Source: Pyxicephalus adspersus (taxonomy: Eukaryota > Chordata > Amphibia > Anura > Pyxicephalidae). From it: DNA of 64,000 nt. The first letter of the stretch is position 1. Each line of letters starts with the position of its first letter. Made by a program: the position numbers and the translations under genes. The stretch is from the NCBI RefSeq assembly GCF_032062135.1, contig NC_092859.1:48179962-48243961 (forward strand). The letters run 5' to 3'. Below, piece by piece: positions 49,901 to 64,000 of the stretch. The notes under the pieces are model-generated. The model was given only the letters and a program-made list of their open reading frames with translations, was not told where the DNA came from and did no database searches.

Positions 49901-50713
49901 AAAGTCACCAGTCATCTATTTCCCTTCAGGATTCATGTCATATTTTTAAAGCTGATAATATACAAGTAGGTAGTAGTTGCAAGTAGTTTTTTATATTGCA
50001 TAAAATTAATATACGTGCCAAAGTTTTGACTGTTACTTTGGCTCTTTTTTAAAAAATGTTATGTAACTTTAATAATTTTAATAAATTAATCCAATGATGC
50101 ATTTATTGCCAATTATGATCAAAAAGAATGTGATTAACCTAGAATAATGCATATTTCATCTTTTTTAAGGATTATACTTTTTAACAAATAAATAATGTAT
50201 TAGGAAATTAGATATTACATGTGGTAAATGCAAAAAAAATGGTCATTGGCATTGTAAAGAACTTTAACAAGAGGCACAACATTTTTTCAAGTTCATGTGT
50301 ATAAAAAATAAATTAGCAATACAAATAAAATATCTGCGAAAACAAATGTAGGTGCAATAGATATGTTAGGTTGTTTCTGTATTGAAGGGTTAGGAGGAAT
50401 GAACAGCTAATATTAGATGCATTTATCATACATGTAAATGTAGTCAGTCTTCAGTACACTTTTATGCACGTAGGGAAAAGCCTTAACATGTATATAAAAG
50501 CAACCTTAGAACTCCTAATGGAGATGGGAGGTAATTATACTTCTAATGAGTCCTCACTGACTTTATACAACATACAGAATGGTGGAACGTGCCAGCAACT
50601 AAGGTGTTTTAAAACAGCTTGTGTCCTGAATATTTTTTTTCCAAGCCCCATTTATCGTTTCAGACATAAACCGAACAGACATCCAGTTCTCGTCTACTTC
50701 ATGGCTTTTAGTC
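47000..50713 (-). other. gabrb2: Presumed gabrb2 3' UTR (distal end not resolved)
   Basis: Sequence immediately downstream of the gabrb2 stop is AT-rich and has few recognisable transposons. A 25-base T run lies at 49792-49816. In mammals the GABRB2 3' UTR is several kilobases long, so much of this block is probably transcribed. Many AATAAA signals occur on the minus strand (for example one covering 50102-50107), so no single polyadenylation site can be chosen. The left limit given is arbitrary. Confidence 0.4.
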
Positions 50714-53767
<3,054 letters not shown>

Positions 53768-54680
53768 TTATTTTAAAATTAAGTTTTTTTTTTATTTTCA
53801 GTTAATTGATCAAATAAACTGATTTTAATTTTAATACACAATGCTGCCATTTTGTCTAAGAACAATCAAGTTTAAGAGATGTGTTAATTGGCAATGTACA
53901 CTGCTCACAGAAATATAGTGTATATTACAAAGTTTAATCATAATAAGTAATATGCAATATAAATGGTGGTCCAAGACACAATTCTGAAGCATGGCAAATG
54001 CCAAATGTTTTACAAAAGTTCGTTACCCAGCAGCAGTGATGTGGCAATAGGGTCACTCTTAAAACTTTGTGGAGAAATGAAGAATTGGCATTGACCCATG
54101 CCAAATTAGTTTTTGTTGGGTATCAGAATAAAATTGTGTCACCCCTATGACAAGAAACAAAACTAACTACCTCCTGTAAAAATTGAAACTTGGCCAGACT
54201 GTGTGGCGGTAGCATGTCATAAACACACCTGTCCTACAGTCCTTCGAAATACACAGCCTGTGGTGCAAGAGTTATGTTCTTTTAACTTCACTTCATGGAA
54301 GCAGTAACATTTTAATACCATTTCCAGAAAGCTAAAGAAACAAATTATATTTTCCTTGAAAATGGTATATCCTGATACAGTCAAGTTTTTTTACAGAATA
54401 GTCATATTAAGATTTGTAAAGTGTAAAAAAATATGGAATTACATAGGAAAACAGGCATTATTGGTGGGATTGCTGGCCATCATAACACTTTATCAAACCA
54501 TTCAGAGCTACCCTCTCACAATCATCAAAAAAAAAAAAAAAAAGAAAAAAGAAAACTGTTGTGCATGCTGCTTTGGGGCTTTATCAGCAAAAAGTATCTG
54601 AAAAAGAGTCAGTCCCTTTGTCAGACTGTGAACTGTCTCAGTGGATTTAAACTTTGAACTACCGAAATCCACAAAACTAT

Positions 54681-54683
<3 letters not shown>

Positions 54684-54732
<49 letters not shown>
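54684..54732. repeat. TA microsatellite in gabrb2 intron
   Basis: About 24 TA units next to an hAT-like fragment. Confidence 0.95.
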
Positions 54733-54734
<2 letters not shown>

Positions 54735-54735
<1 letters not shown>

Positions 54736-54986
54736 GCAATGCATACGGAGGAGAGGGAATGTTCCCTAATTACCCTGGCGGCAGAAGTGTTAACGCCGGC
54801 TGCAGTAAATAGGGAAGGGAGCCACCACACGGAGGCACAAGAGCCGCATGCAGCTCCAGTAGTTTGTTCCAGCTCCACCGCGGGTTGCCGGCCGGAATTA
54901 GGCCGGATTAGCCAGAGGACGTTAGGCTGGAACAAACTACCATCTAGGCTGTATGTGGCCTAAAGGCCGGAGTTTGCCGACCTCTG
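54735..54986 (-). mobile_element. hAT-like element, 5' end on minus strand
   Basis: Read from 54986 on the minus strand it begins CAGAGGTCGGCAAACTCCGG, then CCTTTAGGCCACATACAGCC. This is a terminus of the type CAGNGGTCGGCAAACT common to vertebrate hAT elements. The interior holds a direct repeat of GGAACAAACTAC (54847-54942 region). The other end merges with the TA microsatellite, so no target duplication could be read. Confidence 0.6.
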
Positions 54987-56004
54987 ATCCAATGCATTGA
55001 TCTTAAACTAATTCATTTACTTTTTACATTTACAAATGTTATTTACAACATTTCAGAGAAATACATAATGCTATTATATCTGTACCTGCTGCAAACAAAA
55101 ATCACTTATACATACAATAAAGGATAGAACATATCACTGCTGTGTAACATTTCCATGCTGCTTCAATTGTCTCTTCAGCTGATGCTGATTATGAAGGAGA
55201 CGATGAAGTGACAATAGAAGGCAAGGGGGGGGGGGGGGGGCATTTTCAAGTTTGGATTGAAACACTTACAACAGATTCATGCAACATTAGCATATTACCA
55301 TGACCCATACCAGTTTCCCAAATCGGGCTTCCAGGAGCAAAAAATCCTATTACAATCTTAACTATCACAAGCAATAGGTGTGTTTTCTTTGGTATACAAG
55401 GTGGTGGTGGGTGGTTTGTGAACTCTCACAGGTAACTTAAACACATGTGAATAGTAATTGTTTATGTTGTTTATAAGCTGCAAAACTATAATTAAACTAT
55501 AATAATTATATGGACTATTACAGTAAGCAGCTAGGGCCTTAAAATCATCTTGTTGGATCAGGCCCAGGGGCGTTAATTTCTGTGTGCCTGGTAAGCATCT
55601 GATGAATTTTTTGAAAAATAACTTCTGTGATAAAAATCAATTTGTGGACTGTAAGCCTGTCTTTTTTTTAATTTCCCATACAAATCCAAAAAGCAAAAAT
55701 TGGCAAGAACAACACAAAAGAAGCAATTCAATTCAAGAACAACACAACACAACACAACCAAAGGATTATCAGTACACTGGTATAGGTCAAGGAACTACTT
55801 GTTGCCTATTCTTATAGCTTATCCAAACAAACATTTAAATGAGGTGGAAGGTGGGAAAAAACAAGCATAAAAACTGGATTTTTGTAGTTTCATATTCTTT
55901 CTATATAGACCTAAACAAACATTGGTATTTATTTCAAATCCATAATCTAATAATAAAAGATGTACACTGACAATGAATTCTATATTGACTATTGTGATAT
56001 ACTA

Positions 56005-57102
<1,098 letters not shown>

Positions 57103-57240
57103 CAGTGGAAAATACAACATTTTTGGAGAGAAGTTTATAGTCTACGATGGAAAATTGTGGCAGTTCAATTCTATCAACTCCTGTAACAGCATGGTTGCCA
57201 CCCCGCCAATAAAATTCAATGTCATCAGTTGTGTAACCAT
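57103..57240 (-). CDS. gabrb2: GABA-A receptor beta-2 subunit, internal exon (loop B to loop C)
   Basis: This 138-bp exon encodes the second half of the extracellular ligand-binding domain of a pentameric GABA-gated chloride channel subunit. It opens with two bases of a split Tyr codon (Tyr157, loop B), continues [13 protein letters not shown] and then [12 protein letters not shown], and ends VVFST plus the first base of a Gly codon. Tyr157 and Thr202 are GABA-contact residues of beta subunits in the known family. The acceptor reads TTTTCAG and the donor is GTAAGT. Exon length and phase are those of vertebrate GABR beta genes. A short stretch after YWRG ([10 protein letters not shown]) differs from human beta-2 and slightly resembles beta-3, but SIVDYKL and VVFSTG fit beta-2. 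The preceding exon (83 bp in mammals) was looked for up to 64000 and not seen, so the gene continues off the right edge. Family identification is essentially certain; the paralogue is fixed mainly by the last exon. Confidence 0.95.
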
Positions 57241-59199
57241 CTGAAAAGAATACAGACAACAGAGATAAATAACTCTTTAAGGTATGACCATGAGCTATAA
57301 GAATCATATTAATTGTAAAATAAACAGTATTATAGCAATAAAATCCAACCTGTATGTTCTAAAAAGGCAACTAATCACAGGTTGGTACAAAGGTGATTGT
57401 GGTGGGTTAAAAAACACTTTATGTCTATTGCCATATTGTATGTGAAAGTGCTGCACCAATTAATTATGTTACTTCTGATTTTCGGATCCATTCTTTCTGG
57501 ATATTAGTGAATTTCTTATGGGTCCCACCCAGGGGTATATTAGAAGTAAGAAAGCTAATCTGGGTACATTTGCCCTCATACACAAGTGTAATTTATAGGC
57601 ATCAACTCTCTTCATTTGGAGAACCTCAAAACTTTTTTGTCAGTAACTATAAAATAATAATGTTTAATTTAATAACAAATAAAATGTTTAATTTCAGTGC
57701 ATCAACCATGGTGATTTCTTCATAAGAATCTGTGAGAAAATCATTGAATAAAATCAATTGGCTATATTATTTGCCCCATGTCTAAAATTACTAGGACACA
57801 TGTTGCCCATTGAAGAATAGGATATACAGATGTGCACTGAATTTTGTGACTTTTAAATGTAAATAACTTGATGGTCATGTATTAGAGATAAATGGAAGGA
57901 CAGCGAGTGAATGATGAGTGAACTCAATACAATCTTCTGGAAACAAACACTACTGCAGTTGGAACACATCCTCATTTAAGTCATATGAAGAGACTGGTCA
58001 TTTATGGGTAGCCAAAAGCTGCATGTTGTATCTAGGAACTGCACAAAAAACCACCTCAACCACATGAACAAATGTTCCCAGCCGCTTCCATATGGTTGAA
58101 TAGGGATGATTGAGAACACAGTTGGGCATGCAGTAAGCACATCTGAAATTTGCCTAATAAATCCAGACATTTTTTTTTTAATCTCCCACACACTCACATG
58201 AACACACACAATCCACGTTGGGACTGCTCTATATAAAAGACTGTCAATATTATTTACATAAATCATTAAAGAACATTTTCAAATAATATTACTCTAGATA
58301 AAAGTGCCTCTTTTTTGCCATGAATAAAAATCATTGATCCCAAGCACTCTTGTTTTGACCTAAAGCAATCACAGCATAGATTACATGGTCTCAGGCTATT
58401 AAAAACATTGTGCGTGTTTTATCATCATTAAAGATGACAGTTTTTCAAAAAGATAGTTTCCAAGAATATAAAACGCATACTATACAAAAAAAAAAAAGAT
58501 AAATAAAGATGAAATACTTTACATTATAATGATTTATTTTACATTAATTTCTTAAAAATAAAATAGAAACAATATAATTCCACAAAGTTCCATACACAGT
58601 GTATATACAATAACAATGACATTTATTTATTCTGCTTTAATTTTCCACTGATTTTGGAATTCATTTTTACATTAAAAAAAATAACTGTTTTTTTTACATG
58701 TTTCTCTTAAAATAATCAATGTATTAGTTTATTTTTATTAAGGACATCTTTTTTATATTTTATATGTAGCAAATATTCACAAATTTATGGGTAACCCTAC
58801 AATGTAGTTAATAAACAGTAAAGCTGGGTGGCTGGGTTTAGGTGCATATGCTGACAAACTATATACTGCATAGGGGAATAAAGAATGGAGTGTTGCATTA
58901 TTTACACCCCCCCATACCCTAATTGTTTCACTGAATAATGAAATAGATTTTTAGCAGGCCGAATGGAACCTCTAAATGACAAGGCCCCCATTGGTCAAAC
59001 AATCTACATAATTTTAAAACAGACATAAAATGGCAACAACTCTACAATAAAACTTTCCATCATTCTAACAAATTAAAAATATTATAAAAAAACATTTCCA
59101 GGAGAAAGGCAACAGATCCTTTACCTACACCACAACCCACAATTATTAAAACATTTTTAATTCCAGTATGTAAATAAAAGGAATCAACATCTAAATCAA

Positions 59200-59470
59200 C
59201 AGTCGCCAATCGGTAGACCACGAAAAAATTTTGGTGGTCTGCGATTCTGGCCGTTGTGCTCAATGGGGGGCGCACCAGCCAGAGCTGCAGGCCATGTCCC
59301 CCATATAGATCACAGGCTCGGGGCTGTGGGCGGGTTGTGTCTCAGGTCTGAGCCTGCGATGGGAGAGTGGGTGAGTTCTGGCATCATGACGTCACTCTGG
59401 GGGAAGTGTCTTCCCCTTTGAGTGTCACGCGGTCTGGAGTCCGTGAAATTAGTAGTCCAAGACAACTTAA
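59200..59470 (+). mobile_element. hAT-like fragment in gabrb2 intron
   Basis: Begins CAGTCGCCAATCGGTAGACC and continues AATTTTGGTGGTCTGCG, GGGGGGCGCACCAGCCAGAG and CATCATGACGTCACTCTGG. GC-rich against an AT-rich intron. Related in reverse orientation to 42262-42396. The right end is not defined. Confidence 0.55.
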
Positions 59471-60884
59471 AGGTTGACCTAAATGACAATGTCCTACTGA
59501 TGCCAAAAGAGTTGTTTGGAAAATTTCCAGGACACAGATTGTAAGTCCAAACTGCTCACATCCTGAGGTTTCAGCACCCCAGTTTTGTCCCTCTCCTCCT
59601 CCATAGAACCAGGCTTCATATAGGCAGCCCTCACTGGAACCACTGCCCCTATCACATGGCTATTTGAGTCAGATAAATCTAAAAAAAAAAATATATGTAG
59701 CATTTGTCATTCACTCCACCACTGGTAACCTACTGTAAATTAATGAATATGACAATGGAAGACACAGTACAACTGTTGTTGTGCTTGTCAATTTATCCAC
59801 CTAGGACACAGGGTTTATAATTGCCGCACACATTTTTCTTCTTTAATTTAAATATATGTGTGTGGGCTCCAGAAATAAGGGAGATTTTTGATATGGCCAA
59901 TTAATTTAATGTCATTTATCAGTTATTGTTCTTAGGCAGGACTTTTACTATTAAGTCAGCCAGTAACCTCCACCGATTCACTAGTTACTATACAAATAGC
60001 AAAAAATAAAATAGAAACGTAACATATTTTTGCAGTTTTTCTATTGCAATTAGACAAAAGTCTTGGCTTTTTCACTAATAATTTCTTAACAAGCAAGACT
60101 TCTCTAGAGTTGCCCACACTTTCCGGAGCTCCCTTCCTCACCTCATTAGACTTATCCTACCTTTGCTTCTACATCCTAATCTCTCTTTTTACTCACTTTT
60201 TAACTAATTATCTACCATTTCATAGGCCTGCAGAGTTGTCAAGTCAGCACTGAATCATACAAACCATGAATGATTACGTCCTTTTTTGCAGATCAGACAG
60301 AAACACATACATGGAAATCTTCAAGAAAAGAAATCATCAGCAATGTTGATGATTTGATCACTTCTAAGTGGAAAAGTATAAGAAGTCCATACAGATGACA
60401 CATAAGGCAGCTACAGCTTGAGAGTGTTGGCGGAGAAAACCCTTGTTAGTTTTATTATCTTGTTCTACAAATAACTATGAAAAGCAAGGCTAGCTTAATG
60501 GGCACCCAGATGGATACTAGATTTTAGGCTTTACAACAATAATAAATGAGTGTTTGAAGTACTACAGATGGTTTTAGCTAAATATTTTGTATGGATGTGT
60601 AAAAGAAAGCGTTACGTTAACACCTGGACTTTATCAGCATGGCAATGGCATTCTCTGCACCATGGGCATTAGAAGCAAAACTCATTCATGTTATGGTGAT
60701 GTTTACCCACACAAATATAGTCTAAAGTGACTATTTACATATTTAATTTAGGCCAATTAAGGCAAGAAAGGCACATATCAATATCTGTGTGCAATCACAG
60801 CAAATTATCACAGGCAATACAACACATTCACAGATGACATTACAAATATAAGATGCAGTCAATAAGGGGGTAATACATTGATGT

Positions 60885-60956
60885 CATAATTGCTGATAGC
60901 AGCGAACCAGCAAATACCATCATAATTGCTGATAGCAGCGAACCGGCAAATACCAT
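60885..60956. repeat. 36-bp tandem duplication with one mismatch
   Basis: The unit beginning CATAATTGCTGATAGCAGCG occurs twice in tandem (60885-60920 and 60921-60956). The copies differ at one position, ACCAGC against ACCGGC. Confidence 0.95.
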
Positions 60957-62055
60957 GTACTGACTTAAATTCTTGCCACCCCGATTTTTCCTGACTGGGG
61001 GTCACTTCCTCTGACTGGCATCTTAACAGCGTCTTCATCACTGTCATGACCAAAACCCTACCATCAAGTCACCCTTCCAACCCAACCACTGCAGATGCTC
61101 CCCACCACCATACTTGCACACCAACCTTTTGTTAAATACTACTTCTGTCCTCCACCCCCACAGATCTCACTACTAAACCTTCATGCCCCAGCACACCTGA
61201 CTCCAAACCTTTCCATGCTCTCCCACCTCCCCTGCACTTTTCCACTTCATCTGCCATTCTTTAAACACTCCCTACCACTATACTAATGCTTATTGCTCAC
61301 CACTACTGCCACAATGTGCTGGTCACAATGGGTCCTGAGATGCCATGTTTACCTGGTGGCAATACTGCTGAAACTTATCACCGGTGTCAGTGTGGTGATT
61401 GTGCCAAAGTGAAAGGTAATGATTCTATCACAGTACAGGAGCTTAAAAATTTAAAGTGGAGATTTTTGGAACCTTATTGGTAAACTTATTAATAGCACCC
61501 ACCATCTGCATAGAAGCTAGGTGAGCCTAAAGATGGATGCTTATTGGATATTAGCCACCCAGGCTTGCGTCTTAATGACAACTAGAGAATGGCTGGATAC
61601 ATATGGGTAAGTACTGACACCAGAATGAAAGCAGAAGTACAACATTGTGACCTCATCAGTTCTTGAGATTTTACTTAAAAAAAAAACAAAACTTAAAGAG
61701 TATAAATTTAATGTGCTTTTTAAAGATGTTTGCATACCAGAATCCTATTTTTATTTACACTTTTTAGAGGCACGTGACCCAATTTGCTATGGATCCAAAG
61801 ACAACAATCTTTTTGCTGTTAATGTATTGATACAGTATACTAAGTCATGTGCCTGTGGAACACTTACAGGTGTGTATTACCATTTACAAAGATTAAAGTA
61901 TTCTCACTGACAGTCTTTTTATCTGCTTTTCCCTTGAGAAAGTCAGAACATCCGCGTTCAGACAAAACCCAGGATCAGCAACTACTGGACTGAAATGCTA
62001 ATTCAGAGATGACAGAATTCTAAAAGTTTTTGGCACTTCCTTACTGTTTTTACAA

Positions 62056-62255
62056 TTTATCTCATTTGTTAAAAATCCACAAGACTGGAGAACATAGATT
62101 ATCATGGGAGAACATGGTTGATCCAGCAAACCTAGAAAGGATCTTGTCCAGGATTAAAAACATTTGTCAACTAATAGCAGGTTTGATGGATCTCCCAGGT
62201 TCTCCCATGATAGTCTATCTTCTCCTGTCTTGGATTGTTTTAATAAATTAGGCCC
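62056..62255. mobile_element. Hairpin MITE, copy C (in gabrb2 intron)
   Basis: The left arm carries ATCATGGGAGAACATGGTTG and GATCCAGCAAACCTAG. The right arm carries GATCTCCCAGGTTCTCCC, ATGATAGTCTATCTTCTCC and TTTAATAAATTAGGCCC. Same plan as the copies at 31.5 and 32.3 kb, with GGATTAAAAACATTTGTCAA in the loop region. Confidence 0.75.
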
Positions 62256-64000
62256 AATGTCTGACACAGGTAATGCACCTACTACAATGTCTCACTGTGT
62301 GTTGTGCAGCATTGCCTTTCTACAATGTTGCAGTTTATTAACTGGAGTAGAATGCTTCCTAATGCTGCTACTTTTTTTTGTCTAGCTCAGATTTTCTTTT
62401 CATCCTTTCAAACTCTTCTACTTTTACCAGACAAAAAATATGATACAGGTTCTTGCCTGACCCACTCTTCTTAAAAAATAAACGATATAATTTTTTTTGT
62501 GTTGCTGTTAGATTTCCCAACACTTCCTTTTAATTAAAAAATAGTTTGTTTTACAGGAAGTGAGGGAAAATTTTCAAAACAAAAGCCTAGATGGCAGTAA
62601 AACTCAACATAACATTTCCTTTCCCACACTTTACAAAACAAGAAAATAGATTTTGCCTTGGCATACACTTTAATTATATATATATATATAAATATAATAT
62701 TATCCAATATAGTGTTTTTTAGGATATGCTAGAAAACATTTGCAGAAAGTAGGGTGTCAAACATCTTTGTGCAGATTATTAGGAGTTGCATCACTTGAGG
62801 TTAGGATAGGGGTTTCATAACATTACAGTAAAGGGTTCTTAGTTGATTACATTAATGGATAATTGAATGTAGAAAAAAACTTTCTATGTTTCATATTTTG
62901 GTGTCGAAAAACACAGGTAAGTTATACCAGAGCTCTGTGTACATTGCCTAATACCATACCACATTGTCAATGTACAATATTCAAAAATTCTCACTTTCCA
63001 CAAATTTGATATGATTGGAAAGCCCAATTCTCAAAAAAATGTCAATGGATTTAAGTAAACATTTCACAGTACTGTTACCAATATGTTACTGATTTAACAA
63101 AAGCTTCAAGCCGTTTTTTCAGCAACTACTTTCTTAGGACATATTTCTTCAATGTGAAAGATGAAAAGAACAAAAGAATGGCTATTTAGGTGAGTGGTTT
63201 TCTGAGGACTTTATGTAAAAGCAGTGTTTCAATTTATAAAAAGACAGAGCATTCAGCCAAAAATTGGGTCAGGTTAGTTCTGCATAAATTGCAATGCAAT
63301 GTACTATTTGTCAAGACTTTAACAGCACTCACTGGAATGCATGCGTTTAATTTTCAGGTTTCAGCTGTGTTAATAAGAAAAGGCTTATAGACTAAAAATA
63401 TTCCACCACAATGTAGCACTTGCTGATGTGTTTGATTTCAGCTTTGTCTTGAAAACGTTATGATGTGCATCATTGAATTTACAACTCATGCTGCGTTTTA
63501 TAACAACAAAATTTAAATAGGATGTACTTTTGCATCTGGCTTGCTCTGACACTTCAAATATGTGAATCTGTAAAGTTTTATAGCTTGCTGTTTAACAAGG
63601 AGTAAATCATATTATGTGTCTAGGCATGTCTGAGATCTGGCAATATTTCACTTTCTCAGTCTTTACTATAAAGGAAAAGGGAGTTGGGGGGTTGTTAGAC
63701 TCTGTGCTGGTTTGCAGTGGTCATTGTTGCCCATTTGTTTAAATGATTTATGTAAGAAACTATTGAATATTAAAAAAAATTAAACATATTTACTAATAAT
63801 GGAAATAAAACAATTTGTGATTTGTAAAAAAGGAAATTTTCCATAAATATATTCATATGCAATCAATGGCTCACCAGTTGCTACCATGTGCCAGTGGAAT
63901 GACTTATCTCTATCCTTCTGAGGCTTCAATAAATAAAGACAGCTACAGTTATGTTGTCACATTTGGCTCTAGGAATATGTTGTCACATAATAAATGATTC

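Larger units (their letters stand above)
57241..64000 (-). other. gabrb2: gabrb2 upstream intron, 3' portion (runs off the window)
   Basis: Non-coding sequence upstream of the Tyr157 exon. No exon encoding the expected LRRYPLDEQNCT region was found on the minus strand, so this intron is at least 6.76 kb. It holds an hAT-like fragment (59200-59470), a 36-bp tandem duplication (60885-60956), a pyrimidine/C-rich patch near 61090-61270, a hairpin MITE (62056-62255) and a short TA run near 62677. Otherwise it is ordinary AT-rich sequence. Confidence 0.85.

Noticed and set aside
1..50000. Search for the neighbouring gene expected downstream of GABRB2 in mammals (ATP10B)
   Set aside because: No P-type ATPase motif (such as DKTGT) or exon-like frame was seen. 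In mammals the gap is far longer than this window.

Overview
The window is AT-rich, intron-containing vertebrate DNA. It is most likely from a frog, and probably a ranoid one. That inference rests on three things: near-identity of the only real gene to the tetrapod GABA-A receptor beta-2 subunit, large introns, and a dense set of short inverted-repeat DNA transposons of the kinds that crowd frog genomes. No bacterial, phage, CRISPR or operon-like content is seen. The species assignment is an inference that the sequence alone cannot settle. GENE CONTENT. Only one protein-coding gene can be supported: the 3' half of gabrb2 on the minus strand. Four coding exons are visible at 57103-57240, 56007-56159, 53492-53736 and 50714-51061. 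All have canonical AG/GT borders and compatible phases. Joined, they encode 294 residues, from Tyr157 of loop B (mature human numbering) to the C-terminal Asn450. This is exactly the length of the matching part of the short (474-residue) mammalian beta-2 isoform. They cover part of the GABA site, all four membrane helices and the M3-M4 loop. The earlier exons (signal peptide and most of the extracellular domain) must lie beyond position 64000. LAYOUT. Positions 57241-64000 are the 3' portion of a large upstream intron. Positions 51062-57102 hold three smaller introns. Positions below 50714 are 3' UTR, whose end is unresolved, followed by about 45 kb of intergenic DNA with no convincing gene. 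The left half (1-32 kb) is the most transposon-rich part. It includes an inverted-repeat element at 1634-3135 carrying a nested TTAA-flanked (piggyBac-type) insert; two degraded L1 copies; an antisense gag/zinc-knuckle remnant near 8.3 kb; a foldback element at 8850-9510; a PIF/Harbinger-like element at 13317-13742; two hAT-type MITEs with perfect 8-bp target duplications (16222-16754 and 28508-28656); a Tigger/pogo-like element at 24535-25210; and at least five scattered copies of a roughly 350-bp repeat with a CpG-containing core. Three copies of a hairpin MITE lie at 31.5, 32.3 and 62.1 kb. From about 43 to 50.7 kb recognisable repeats are scarce. HOW IT FITS TOGETHER. Apart from gabrb2 the window looks like neutral intergenic and intronic sequence shaped by successive DNA-transposon insertions. 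Several nested insertions give a relative time order. I found no evidence of a previously undescribed functional system; the most useful observations are the gabrb2 isoform structure and the precisely bounded mobile elements.
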